In this document: piece by piece, positions 42,977 through 51,023 of the stretch
Position numbering within the stretch: position 1 is the stretch's first letter
How the letters are laid out: each line of letters begins with the position of its first letter
NCBI GenBank assembly: GCA_018241025.1
Contig: JAFEEQ010000003.1
Location: 1-64,000, forward strand
Direction of reading: 5' to 3'
DNA: 64,000 nt
From: Pseudomonadota bacterium
GTDB lineage: Bacteria; Pseudomonadota; Alphaproteobacteria; Micropepsales; Micropepsaceae
Notes under the pieces: generated by a model
Told to the model about the DNA's origin: nothing
Databases searched by the model: none
What the model saw: only the letters and a program-made list of their open reading frames with translations
Translations under genes and position numbers: made by a program

Positions 42977-44554
42977 ATGCCCCGCGTATTGATCGCCGAC
43001 AAGCTGTCGCCCGCCGCCGTCGCCATCTTCAAGGAGCGCGGCGTCGACGCCGACGTGAAGACCGGACTCTCGAAAGAAGAATTGCTCAAGATCGTCGACC
43101 AGTATGACGGTATCGCGATCCGCTCGGCGACCAAGATCACCGCCGACGTGATCAAGGCGGCGGCGAAGCTGAAGGTCGTCGGACGCGCCGGCATCGGCGT
43201 CGACAATGTCGACATCCCGGCCGCGACCGCCGCCGGCGTGATCGTGATGAACACGCCCTTCGGCAATTCGATCACCACCGCCGAGCATGCGATTTCGCTG
43301 ATGCTGGCGCTGGCGCGCGAGCTACCCGCCGCCAACGCTTCGACCCATGCCGGCAAGTGGGAGAAGAACCGCTTCATGGGCGTGGAGATCACCGGCAAGG
43401 TGCTGGGCCTGATCGGTGCCGGCAATATCGGCTCCATCGTCGCCGACCGCGCCCGCGGCCTGAAGATGCGCGTCGTGGCCTACGATCCCTATCTCTCGGC
43501 GGAGCGGGCGCAGGATCTCGGCGTCGAGAAGGTCGAGCTCAACGAGCTCCTGGCCCGCGCCGATTTCATCACCCTGCACGTGCCGATGACGGCGGATACC
43601 AAGAACATCCTCTCGGCCGATGCGATCAACAGGACCAAGAAAGGCGTGCGGATCATCAACTGCGCCCGTGGCGGGCTGATCGACGAGGTGGCGTTGAAGG
43701 CGGCGCTCGATTCCGGCCATGTCGCCGGCGCGGCGCTCGACGTGTTCGAGGAAGAGCCGGCCAAGACCAACGTGCTCTTCGGCAACGAGAAGGTGGTGGC
43801 GACGCCGCATCTCGGCGCCTCGACGAGCGAAGCGCAGGAAAATGTCGCGCTCCAGGTCGCCGAGCAGATCTCGGATTATCTCCTCACCGGCGCGATCACC
43901 AACGCGCTCAACATGCCGTCGATCACGGCCGCCGAAGCGCAGAAGGTGCGGCCCTGGATCTCGCTCGCCGAGAAGCTCGGCTCCTTCGTCGGCCAGGTGA
44001 CGGAGACCAGCATCAAGGGCGTGCAGATCGTCTACGAAGGCGAGGCCGCCGAGATGAACCAGCGCGCGCTGACCCAGGCGGTGCTCGCCGGCATGCTGAA
44101 GCCGACGCTGTCGGGCGTGAACATGGTCAATGCGCCGATCGTCGCCAAAGAGCGCGGCATCATGGTGAGCGAGACGCGCCAGCCGCAGCAGGGCGCCTAT
44201 GAAGGCTATATCAAGGTCACCGTCGATCTCGGTGGCACCACGCGCCGCGCCGCCGGCACGGTGTTCTCGAACGGCCGCCCGCGCCTCATCCAGGTCAAGG
44301 ACATCAACCTCGACGCCGAATTCGCGCCCAACATGCTCTACATCGTCAACGAGGATAAGCCCGGCTTCATCGGCAAGCTCGGCACGATGCTCGGCGATGC
44401 CAAGGTGAACATCGCGAATTTCAACCTCGGCCGCAGCGCGCCGGGCCAGGAATCGATCTGCCTGGTCGAGATCGACGAACCGCTGGACGAGAAGGTGCTG
44501 GGCGAGATCCGCAAGCTCCCCTGGGTGCGCCACGCCAAGCCGCTGGCGTTCTGA
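42977..44554 (+). CDS. serA: D-3-phosphoglycerate dehydrogenase
   Basis: 525 residues, the long form with regulatory domains. The NAD site GLIGAGNIGSIVADRARG, catalytic Arg in NCARGGLIDEVAL, Glu in LDVFEEEPA and His in HLGASTSEAQENVA are present. The allosteric substrate-binding domain spans about 315-445 and the ACT domain 450-525 (MLYIVNEDKPGFIGKLGTML), which binds serine for feedback inhibition. It commits 3-phosphoglycerate to serine. AAGGAA precedes the ATG. Confidence 0.95.
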   Translation: MPRVLIADKLSPAAVAIFKERGVDADVKTGLSKEELLKIVDQYDGIAIRSATKITADVIKAAAKLKVVGRAGIGVDNVDIPAATAAGVIVMNTPFGNSITTAEHAISLMLALARELPAANASTHAGKWEKNRFMGVEITGKVLGLIGAGNIGSIVADRARGLKMRVVAYDPYLSAERAQDLGVEKVELNELLARADFITLHVPMTADTKNILSADAINRTKKGVRIINCARGGLIDEVALKAALDSGHVAGAALDVFEEEPAKTNVLFGNEKVVATPHLGASTSEAQENVALQVAEQISDYLLTGAITNALNMPSITAAEAQKVRPWISLAEKLGSFVGQVTETSIKGVQIVYEGEAAEMNQRALTQAVLAGMLKPTLSGVNMVNAPIVAKERGIMVSETRQPQQGAYEGYIKVTVDLGGTTRRAAGTVFSNGRPRLIQVKDINLDAEFAPNMLYIVNEDKPGFIGKLGTMLGDAKVNIANFNLGRSAPGQESICLVEIDEPLDEKVLGEIRKLPWVRHAKPLAF

Positions 44555-44570
44555 CCTCTTGCCGTCTCCC

Positions 44571-44604
44571 CGCACGGCCCCCATCTTCTCCGTGGGGCTG
44601 TGCG
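44571..44604 (+). other. Stable hairpin between serA and the next gene
   Basis: CGCACGGCCCC (44571-44581) pairs with GGGGCTGTGCG (44594-44604) with a single G-U. No T run follows; its 3' arm abuts the ribosome site (GAGGGA) of the methyltransferase gene. It might slow, protect or separate the two messages. Confidence 0.45.
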
Positions 44605-44614
44605 AGGGACGACC

Positions 44615-45232
44615 ATGTGGCCTGAGCAAGCGATCTATATCCCGTGGGATATCTGGATCGTCACCTGGATCGTGGCGGCGCTGTGGGTGAACCGCACCCT
44701 GAAGCGGCCCGGCGGCGGGCGCGAGTGGCCCTACCGCATTGTCGAGATCGCCGGGATCGTCTGCCTCGTGGGGCTTATCCCGCCCTTTTACAGCCAGGGC
44801 TCCGACGCGTTCTACAGCCATGTCGCGGCGAGCAATCCGCTCGCCCAGCGCTATTGGGCGCTGCCGCCGGCCGCCGGCTGGGCAATGGTGGCCCTGGCAT
44901 CGCTGGGCTTCGTGTTCTGCTGGTGGGCGCGGCTCCATCTCGGCCGCTTGTGGTCGGGACGGATCACGCGCAAGGAAGGCCATCGCGTCGTCGACACAGG
45001 GCCTTATGCGATCGTGCGCCATCCGATCTATACCGGCATCTACCTTGCCGCGGCGGCGACGATGGCGGAGAAGGGCTCCGGCTTCGCGATGCTGGGCTTT
45101 GTGCTGGTCGTAACCGGCTATTGGATGAAGGCGCGGCTCGAGGAGCGCTTCCTGCGCGCCGAGCTGGGCGCGGACGCGTATGACGCCTATGCGCGGAAGA
45201 CGGCGATGCTGGTGCCGTTCGTGAGACTTTGA
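44615..45232 (+). CDS. Isoprenylcysteine carboxyl methyltransferase family membrane protein
   Basis: 205 residues and four or five helices. The C-terminal ICMT/PEMT-type signature is GRLWSGRITRKEGHRVVDTG followed by PYAIVRHPIYTGIYL and EERFLRAELGADAYDAYARK. Bacterial members methylate unknown membrane-associated substrates; prenylated proteins are not expected. GAGGGA is upstream of ATG 44615. Not obviously related to serine metabolism, although SAM-dependent methylation draws on one-carbon units. Confidence 0.83.
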   Translation: MWPEQAIYIPWDIWIVTWIVAALWVNRTLKRPGGGREWPYRIVEIAGIVCLVGLIPPFYSQGSDAFYSHVAASNPLAQRYWALPPAAGWAMVALASLGFVFCWWARLHLGRLWSGRITRKEGHRVVDTGPYAIVRHPIYTGIYLAAAATMAEKGSGFAMLGFVLVVTGYWMKARLEERFLRAELGADAYDAYARKTAMLVPFVRL

Positions 45233-45319
45233 TCCTTCGGGGCTTCGCTTCGCGAAGCACCTCAGAATGACGTATCGCGCGTCATGCTGAGGCGCTCGCA
45301 ACGCGAGCCCCGAAGCATG
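45233..45319. repeat. Twin inverted repeat, family C (TCATGCTGAGG type)
   Basis: ATCCTTCGGGGCTTCGCTTC to ACCTCAGAATGACG (ending 45272) and, inverted, CGTCATGCTGAGGCGCTCGC to CCCCGAAGCATG (45280-45319). It exactly fills the 92-base gap between convergent stops. Family shared with 49653-49756. Confidence 0.85.
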
Positions 45320-45324
45320 TTGCC

Positions 45325-45615
45325 TCAGACCGTATCGAAATACTGCACGTCCGGGCGGCCGGCCATCGACGGGCCCATCTTCGGGCCGATGGTGCGGAAA
45401 TGGTCCGACTTGCCATGCGCTTCGAGCGCCGCCTGGTCGGCATAGATCTCCATCACGACATAGGTCGTGGGGTCTGCCTTCGATTTGCAGAACTGGTAGA
45501 CCTTGTTGCCCGGCTCGTTGGCCCGCACCGCGGCCATCAACTCATTCGCCACGGCCTCGAACGCCTCGTTCGTGCCTTCCTTGATCTTGATCGTCGCGAC
45601 AACCCCAATGGCCAT
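45325..45615 (-). CDS. Antibiotic-biosynthesis-monooxygenase (ABM) domain protein
   Basis: 96 residues. VATIKIKEGTNEAFEAVANE, YQFCKSKADPTTYVVMEIYA then DQAALEAHGKSDHFRTIGPK give the ABM ferredoxin-like fold. These small dimeric proteins act as quinol oxygenases or have unknown roles. GGAGGAAAC lies 3 bases before the ATG. Stands alone, divergent from the histidine kinase gene. Confidence 0.85.
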   Translation of the reverse strand: MAIGVVATIKIKEGTNEAFEAVANELMAAVRANEPGNKVYQFCKSKADPTTYVVMEIYADQAALEAHGKSDHFRTIGPKMGPSMAGRPDVQYFDTV

Positions 45616-45728
45616 TGTTTCCTCCGATAGTTAAGCCGCGTTCACCGTAAACCGGACCCCGCACTTCCGCAAAGTTCCTTCAGGCCGCCTTAACCCCGAT
45701 CGCGGCATCGTGCCCGCCGGGGAAGGAC

Positions 45729-47144
45729 ATGGACGGCTCTTCGATCTCTTTCGCCACGACGGCGGACGCGCGCGACCGGCGGCTCGTTCAGGAGCAGCTC
45801 GGCCTTGCGCTGCGTAACCTTCGGCCGAACGCCTGGATGATGCCGGCGCTCGCCGCCGTGGTCTGCCTCATCTTCCATGAATGGATCGAAACGCAGAAGC
45901 TGGTGACCTGGTTCGCCCTTGTCGTCGCCGGCTGCATCCCGCTCGGCTTCGTGACGCGCCGTTATGGCGGACAGGTGCAGCTTGCCGCCGATCCGACGCG
46001 CCGCATCGTTCTGGCGACCGGTGCGTATTTCTTCTTCACCCTGACGTGGTCGTCGATGGGGTTCTTCCTCTGGGTGCCGCACAACGACCTGCCCTGCCTG
46101 ATGATCGTGATGCTGCTCGCCTGCACCGTGGCGGGGAACGGCGCGCTCGTCGGCGCCAGCAGGCCCCTCACCTTCGTCGCCTATGGCAGCTACGGCGCCG
46201 CCCTGATCCTTGCGCCGCTGCAATCGGGCGGCACGGTCTACAACGGCATCGCTGTTCTCGCCCTGCTCTATGTCGGCTACATGGTCTTCATGTCGCGACA
46301 GATCTTCATCACCGCGCGCGACATGCTCCAGCTCCGCTACGAGAAGAACGACCTGATCGCGGCGCTGGCACAATCGAAGGACGTCTCGGACCGCGCCCGC
46401 GAGCATGCCGAAGCCGCCAGCCGCGCCAAATCGCAATTCCTCGCCAATATGAGCCATGAGCTGCGCACGCCGTTGAACGCGATCCTCGGCTTCTCCGAGC
46501 TCATCACCTCCCGCATTTTCTCGCATGCGCCGGAGAAGCAGATCGAATATGCCGGGCTGATCCACAATTCCGGCCATCACCTGCTGGCGCTGATCAACGA
46601 CATCCTCGACCTGGCCAAGATCGAGGCCGGCAGCTGGACACTGCGGGAAGGCAATGTCGATCTCGACGCGCTGCTGCGCGACGTCAGCGCGATGATGACG
46701 GCGAAGGCGTCCGAAGCCGGAACGCATCTGAGCTGCGAGATCGACGCTGCCCTCCCGGCGATCCGCGCCGACGAACGGGCGCTCAAGCAGATCCTGCTCA
46801 ACCTCGTCTCCAACGCGATCAAGTTCACGCCGCGCGGCGGGCAGATCACGATTTTTGCCGACCGGAGCGATGCAGGGGATGTCCGTTTCGGGGTCAGCGA
46901 TACCGGCATCGGCATCGCGCCCGAGGAGCACGGCAAGGTGTTCGAAAGCTTCGGCCAGGGCCGCCATGATGTCGTCACCGCGGACAAGGGCACCGGCCTT
47001 GGTCTTCCCATCGTGAAGGGCCTGATCGAGCATCATGGCGGCCGCATCGAGCTCAACAGCCGCGTCGGCGAAGGCACGACGGTGACGGTATATCTGCCGG
47101 CGGAACGGGTGATCGGCGGCAACGCACTACAGGCCGCATCCTAG
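45729..47144 (+). CDS. Membrane histidine kinase, PleC/DivJ-like kinase core (paralog 1)
   Basis: 471 residues. Five or six N-terminal helices (about 35-200) with short loops, a coiled coil, the H-box FLANMSHELRTPLNAILGFS, an N-box (LLNLVSNAIKFTPRGGQITI), G1 (GVSDTGIGIAPEEHGKVFES) and G2 (GTGLGLPIVKGLIEHHGG). The H-box and FESFGQGRH resemble the PdhS/PleC/DivJ group that acts on DivK in alphaproteobacteria, but that is inferred. No receiver or regulator gene adjoins. The paralog is at 48172-49638. Confidence 0.85.
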   Translation: MDGSSISFATTADARDRRLVQEQLGLALRNLRPNAWMMPALAAVVCLIFHEWIETQKLVTWFALVVAGCIPLGFVTRRYGGQVQLAADPTRRIVLATGAYFFFTLTWSSMGFFLWVPHNDLPCLMIVMLLACTVAGNGALVGASRPLTFVAYGSYGAALILAPLQSGGTVYNGIAVLALLYVGYMVFMSRQIFITARDMLQLRYEKNDLIAALAQSKDVSDRAREHAEAASRAKSQFLANMSHELRTPLNAILGFSELITSRIFSHAPEKQIEYAGLIHNSGHHLLALINDILDLAKIEAGSWTLREGNVDLDALLRDVSAMMTAKASEAGTHLSCEIDAALPAIRADERALKQILLNLVSNAIKFTPRGGQITIFADRSDAGDVRFGVSDTGIGIAPEEHGKVFESFGQGRHDVVTADKGTGLGLPIVKGLIEHHGGRIELNSRVGEGTTVTVYLPAERVIGGNALQAAS

Positions 47145-47163
47145 GTCTGCGTCAAAGACGCCG

Positions 47164-47242
47164 CCCTCGCCCTTCGACAAGCTCAGGGTGAGGTCGTTGT
47201 GGAAACACCGACACCACCCCTCATCCTGAGCCTGTCGAGCCG
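47164..47242. repeat. Twin inverted repeat, family B
   Basis: CCCTCGCCCTTCGACAAGCT with CAGGGTGAGG (47164-47192) and, inverted, CCCCTCATCCTGAGCCTGTC with GAGCCG (47217-47242). Lies between convergent stops of the kinase and the hydratase. A small GCGTC-AAA-GACGC hairpin (47149-47161) precedes it. Confidence 0.82.
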
Positions 47243-47252
47243 TCCTGCGGAC

Positions 47253-48050
47253 TTAGCCTCCCTTATATTCCCCCGCGCGCTTGTCGAAGAACGCGTTGAC
47301 CGCTTCCATGTGATCTTCGGTGTGGTGCGCCAGCGCCTGATAGGCCGCCGACATCTCCATGATGATGTCGAAACTGACGTTCTGGCCTTCGCGCATCATG
47401 CGCTTGGTCATGCGCAGCACATCCGGCGGCTGGCGCGCGATCTTGGCCGCAAGCGCCCGTGCTTCGGTCATCAATATATCCTTCGGCACCACGCGGCTGA
47501 CGAGGCCCCAGACAAGCGCGGTCTGCGCGTCGATGGTGTCGCCGGTGAAGAACAGCTCGGCGGCGCGGGCATGGCCGATGGTGCGCGGCAGGATCCAGGA
47601 ACCACCGTCGCCGGGAACCAGTCCGATCTTCAGGAAGGTCGCGCCGAACACCGCATTGTCGGCGGCGAGGCGCATATCGGCGAGGCAGGCGACATCGTTG
47701 CCGAGGCCGATGGCCGGGCCGTTCACCGCCGCGATCAGCGGGATCTCGAGATTCCACAGGCTCTTCACGATGCGGTGGATGCCGTTGCGATAGCGCTCGC
47801 GGATATGCACGCCGGCACCGGCGAAGGAGCCGGCGCGCTCGCGCATCGCCTTGACGTTGCCGCCGGCGGAAAACGCGCTGCCCGCGCCGGTCAGGATCGC
47901 GCAACGCAGCCCGCGATCCTCGTTGATCGCCGCGCAGGCCTCGGCGAATAGCGGCCCGTCGCCTTCCTCGCCCAGCGGATTGCGGCTCTCCGGCCGGTTG
48001 ATGGTGAGTGTGACAATCGGACCGTCTTTTTCGACCAGTAGCGCAGACAT
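47253..48050 (-). CDS. Enoyl-CoA hydratase/isomerase family protein
   Basis: 265 residues from ATG 48050 with GAGGAAA upstream. Crotonase fold: TLTINRPESRNPLGEEGDGP, GAGSAFSAGGNVKAM (oxyanion loop), AAVNGPAIGLGNDVACLADM then RLAADNAVFGATFLKIGLVP and GDGGSWILPRTIG. Asp replaces the second catalytic Glu of classical hydratases, as in the window's other crotonase, so the reaction is open. It sits between the two kinase paralogs on the opposite strand. Confidence 0.83.
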   Translation of the reverse strand: MSALLVEKDGPIVTLTINRPESRNPLGEEGDGPLFAEACAAINEDRGLRCAILTGAGSAFSAGGNVKAMRERAGSFAGAGVHIRERYRNGIHRIVKSLWNLEIPLIAAVNGPAIGLGNDVACLADMRLAADNAVFGATFLKIGLVPGDGGSWILPRTIGHARAAELFFTGDTIDAQTALVWGLVSRVVPKDILMTEARALAAKIARQPPDVLRMTKRMMREGQNVSFDIIMEMSAAYQALAHHTEDHMEAVNAFFDKRAGEYKGG

Positions 48051-48171
48051 TGGTTTCCTCGGGAAACAGCGTGAACGGAAGGTTAGCACCGGGCGGCGTG
48101 CAAGGCGAAAAGTTCCATTAACACGTCCTGGGTCATTCTACGTAGAGCCACACTCCCTGCGGAGTTGCGTA

Positions 48172-49638
48172 TTGATTTCGATTTCCACCATCGCCGAACG
48201 GACCCGTGCGGACCTGTTGGGGTTCGCGCAGGAGATCCGGCGCTCGCTGGTGCCGAAGTCGGATTCCGACATCCGCCTGGTCGACGAGCAACTGGCGATG
48301 GCGCGCAGCGCCAGTTGGGCCAACAGCCTGATCGTTCCGATCGCATCGGTGCTGATCGCCATTTCGCAGAGCGCCAATGTCGCGACGGTATGGCTGATCG
48401 GCTGGCCGCTGGCGATGATCGTGACCTGTGGCGCCAGCGAACTCTACTATCGGCACCTTCTGCTTCATGCCGATCACTCCGCCGCGGATGTTTCGCGCCG
48501 GGCGCGCGCGCATGCGCGGCTGACGCTGCTGCAGAGCGCACTCTGGTGCAGCATGGGATATGCGATGTGGCAGCCCGGCAATCCCGAGGCGCAGGGCTTT
48601 CTGGTTCTGATCATCGCCTGCTCGCTGTCCGGCTGGACCTCCATGGGCGCCTTCCATCTCGCGACCGCCGCCGCCGGAATGCCGACCTATCTCGTGGCGC
48701 TGCTGGCCATGCCGATCGCGATGGGATCGGACAACGTCTACATCCTGTCGGCGCTGTCCGGAGCCTTCTTTCTGCTGATGCGCACGCTGATGATGGCGAA
48801 CTATCGCACCCGCGAGAAGATGATCCTGCTCGAACACGAGCGCAGCGGCCTGATCGACAAGCTGAAGACGGCCAAGGACGATTCCGATCACGCCCGCCAG
48901 CGCGCCGAAACCGCGAGCCGCGCCAAGTCCGACTTCCTCGCCAATATGAGCCATGAGCTGCGCACGCCGCTCAACGCCATCCTGGGCTTCTCCGAGATCA
49001 TCCACACCAAGGCGATGGGCAGCACCGCGATCGAGCAGTATTCGGAGTATGGCGGCTACATCCACAGCTCGGGCGGACACCTGCTCTCACTGATCAACGA
49101 CATTCTCGATCTGGCCAAGATCGAGGCCGGCCGGCTGACGCTGCGCGAAGCCGAGGTCGATCTTCGCGTCCTGATGGACGACATCATGCGCATGCTGGAG
49201 AGCCGGGCCTCGTCCGGCGGCATCGAACTTGCGGTCGAAGTCGATTACGACTTCCCAAACCTGATGGCCGACGAGCGGGCGATGCGCCAGATGGTCGTCA
49301 ACCTCGCCTCGAACGCGATCAAGTTCACCCAGCCGGGCGGGCGGGTGACGGCGTTCGCGAACGTCCTCGGAGACGGCAGGCTCTCCTTCGGCATCGACGA
49401 CACCGGCATCGGCATCGCCCCGGAAGAGCATTCGACGGTGTTCGAGAGCTTCGGCCAGGGCCGCCACGACGCCGTGCTCGCCGACAAGGGCACCGGCCTC
49501 GGCCTGCCGATCGTCAAGGGCCTCGCCGAAGCCCATGGCGGCAGCATCCTGCTCAACAGCGTGCCGAACGAGGGCACGCGCGTGACGGTGATCATGCCGG
49601 CCGCGCGCGCACGCGTGAGATTGCGGGCCGCGAGCTAG
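48172..49638 (+). CDS. Membrane histidine kinase, PleC/DivJ-like kinase core (paralog 2)
   Basis: 488 residues. TTG 48172 is chosen since GCGGAG lies seven bases before it and no ATG fits. The N-terminal soluble stretch carries DIRLVDEQLAMARSASWANS, then about six helices (60-215), H-box FLANMSHELRTPLNAILGFS, N-box (VVNLASNAIKFTQPGGRV), G1 (DDTGIGIAPEEHSTVFESFG) and G2 (GTGLGLPIVKGLAEAHGG). The catalytic half is very close to paralog 1 while the sensor halves differ, implying duplication with sensor divergence. Partner regulator unknown. Confidence 0.85.
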   Translation: MISISTIAERTRADLLGFAQEIRRSLVPKSDSDIRLVDEQLAMARSASWANSLIVPIASVLIAISQSANVATVWLIGWPLAMIVTCGASELYYRHLLLHADHSAADVSRRARAHARLTLLQSALWCSMGYAMWQPGNPEAQGFLVLIIACSLSGWTSMGAFHLATAAAGMPTYLVALLAMPIAMGSDNVYILSALSGAFFLLMRTLMMANYRTREKMILLEHERSGLIDKLKTAKDDSDHARQRAETASRAKSDFLANMSHELRTPLNAILGFSEIIHTKAMGSTAIEQYSEYGGYIHSSGGHLLSLINDILDLAKIEAGRLTLREAEVDLRVLMDDIMRMLESRASSGGIELAVEVDYDFPNLMADERAMRQMVVNLASNAIKFTQPGGRVTAFANVLGDGRLSFGIDDTGIGIAPEEHSTVFESFGQGRHDAVLADKGTGLGLPIVKGLAEAHGGSILLNSVPNEGTRVTVIMPAARARVRLRAAS

Positions 49639-49652
49639 AGCAGTGCTGCGTC

Positions 49653-49756
49653 GTCCTTCGAGGGCTGCTGCGCGGCCACCTCAGGATGACGCTTGGAGCT
49701 CAATTGCACACATCTCGTCATGCCGAGGTGCGAGCGAAGCGAGCCTCGAAGCACGC
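49653..49756. repeat. Twin inverted repeat, family C
   Basis: GTCCTTCGAGGGCTGCTGCG to ACCTCAGGATGACG (49653-49691) and, inverted, CGTCATGCCGAGGTGCGAGC to GCCTCGAAGCACG (49717-49756). It fills the gap between convergent stops of kinase paralog 2 and the acyl-CoA dehydrogenase. Confidence 0.83.
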
Positions 49757-49760
49757 ACGA

Positions 49761-50882
49761 TCAGCTCAGCGACGCATAGCGCTTCAGGTGATGATCGGTG
49801 CTGCCGAACAGCGTATCGAGCATCGTCAGGCGCTTGAAGTAATGGCCGACATTGAGCTCGTCGGTCATGCCGATGCCGCCATGGATTTGCACCGCCTGCT
49901 GGCCGACGAAGCGGCCGCCCTTGCCGATGGTAACCTTGGCCGCCGACGCCGCCTTGGCGCGCTCCGCCGCTTCCTCCGCGAGCTTGAGCGTGACCATCAG
50001 CGTGATCGAGACGCCCTGCTCGTAATGCACGAACATGTCGACCATGCGGTGCTGGAGCGCCTGGAACTTTCCGATCGGAACGCCGAACTGCTTGCGGGTC
50101 TTGGAGTACTCGACCGTCGTATCGACGAGCACCTTCATGCAGCCGGTGGCTTCGGCGCAAGACGCGGCGATGGCTTCGTCGACGACCTGCTCGATCAGCG
50201 GCAAGCCGTTGTCGGCCGTACCGATGAGGGTGCCTTCGGCGTTCTCGAAGGTGACTTCGGAGGCACGCAGCGAGTCGACGGTCGGATAGTCGCGCACCGA
50301 CACGCCCTTGGCGTTCTTCGCAACGAGGAAGACGCTGACGCCCTTCTCATCGCGCTGGCCGCCAGCGGTGCGGGCGGTGACGATGAAGTGGTCGGCCCAA
50401 GGCGCGCCGATCACGACGGCCTTCTGGCCGTTGATGACATAGCCCGAGCCGCTCTTCTTCGCGGTGGTCGAGAGGTCGGCGAGATTGTAGCGGCCCTTGG
50501 GTTCGGCGAAGGCGAAGGCGAGCATCGTCTCGCCGGCCGCGATCTTGCCGAGCCATTCGGACTTCTGCGCATCCGTGCCGCCATGCTTGAAGAAACCGCC
50601 GCCGACCACGACGGTCGGGACGTAAGGCTCGACGACCAGCGCCTTGCCGAACTCCTCCATGATGATCAGCGACTCGACGGCACCGCCGCCGAGGCCGCCA
50701 TGCTCTTCGGCGATGGGCGCGGCGAGCAGGCCCAGCTCGGCGAACTGCTTCCAGTGCGCGGCGTCGCGGCCGAGATCGGAGCGGGTGAACTTGCGCCACT
50801 GCTCGAACTTGTAATTGTCGGCGAGATATTTCGAGACCGAGTTGCGAAGGAGGGTTTGTTCTTCGGTGTAGGAGAAATCCAT
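49761..50882 (-). CDS. Acyl-CoA dehydrogenase, small-subunit type (PimD-like)
   Basis: 373 residues. ATG 50882 with AAGGAAA upstream. FAD-dependent ACAD fold: MDFSYTEEQTLLRNSVSKYL, AFAEPKGRYNLADLSTTAK, YVINGQKAVVIGAPWADHFI, RKQFGVPIGKFQALQHRMVD and VQIHGGIGMTDELNVGHYFK. Paired with the ACAD upstream it resembles the two-subunit pimeloyl-CoA dehydrogenase (PimC/PimD) and other heteromeric ACADs for bulky or dicarboxylic acyl-CoA. A 116-base palindrome element lies between the two genes. Substrate inferred only from the pairing. Confidence 0.85.
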   Translation of the reverse strand: MDFSYTEEQTLLRNSVSKYLADNYKFEQWRKFTRSDLGRDAAHWKQFAELGLLAAPIAEEHGGLGGGAVESLIIMEEFGKALVVEPYVPTVVVGGGFFKHGGTDAQKSEWLGKIAAGETMLAFAFAEPKGRYNLADLSTTAKKSGSGYVINGQKAVVIGAPWADHFIVTARTAGGQRDEKGVSVFLVAKNAKGVSVRDYPTVDSLRASEVTFENAEGTLIGTADNGLPLIEQVVDEAIAASCAEATGCMKVLVDTTVEYSKTRKQFGVPIGKFQALQHRMVDMFVHYEQGVSITLMVTLKLAEEAAERAKAASAAKVTIGKGGRFVGQQAVQIHGGIGMTDELNVGHYFKRLTMLDTLFGSTDHHLKRYASLS

Positions 50883-50898
50883 GGTCGTTTCCTTGGTT

Positions 50899-51014
50899 CC
50901 TCCCCCGTCGTTACGGGGGAGGTGCCGAGCGGAGCGAGGCGAAGGGGGCAGCGCCGCCCCCTCCACCACGCCGCTTTGCGGCGTGGTCCCCCTCCCCCGT
51001 AACGACGGGGGAGG
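50899..51014. repeat. Twin inverted repeat, family D, with 24-bp perfect terminal arms
   Basis: The end segments 50899-50922 and 50991-51014 are perfect reverse complements (24 bases, CCTCCCCCGTCG... against ...CGACGGGGGAGG), and each is itself nearly palindromic. Between them are a GGGGGC/GCCCCC stem and an ACCACGCCGC-TTT-GCGGCGTGGT stem. The element ends 16 bases before the ATG of the downstream ACAD, leaving only its ribosome site. Confidence 0.9.
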
Positions 51015-51023
51015 AACATTTGG

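Noticed and set aside
50899-51014. Insertion sequence or CRISPR-like repeat
   Set aside because: No transposase ORF, no spacer periodicity and only hairpin arms, so it is treated as a palindromic repeat element.
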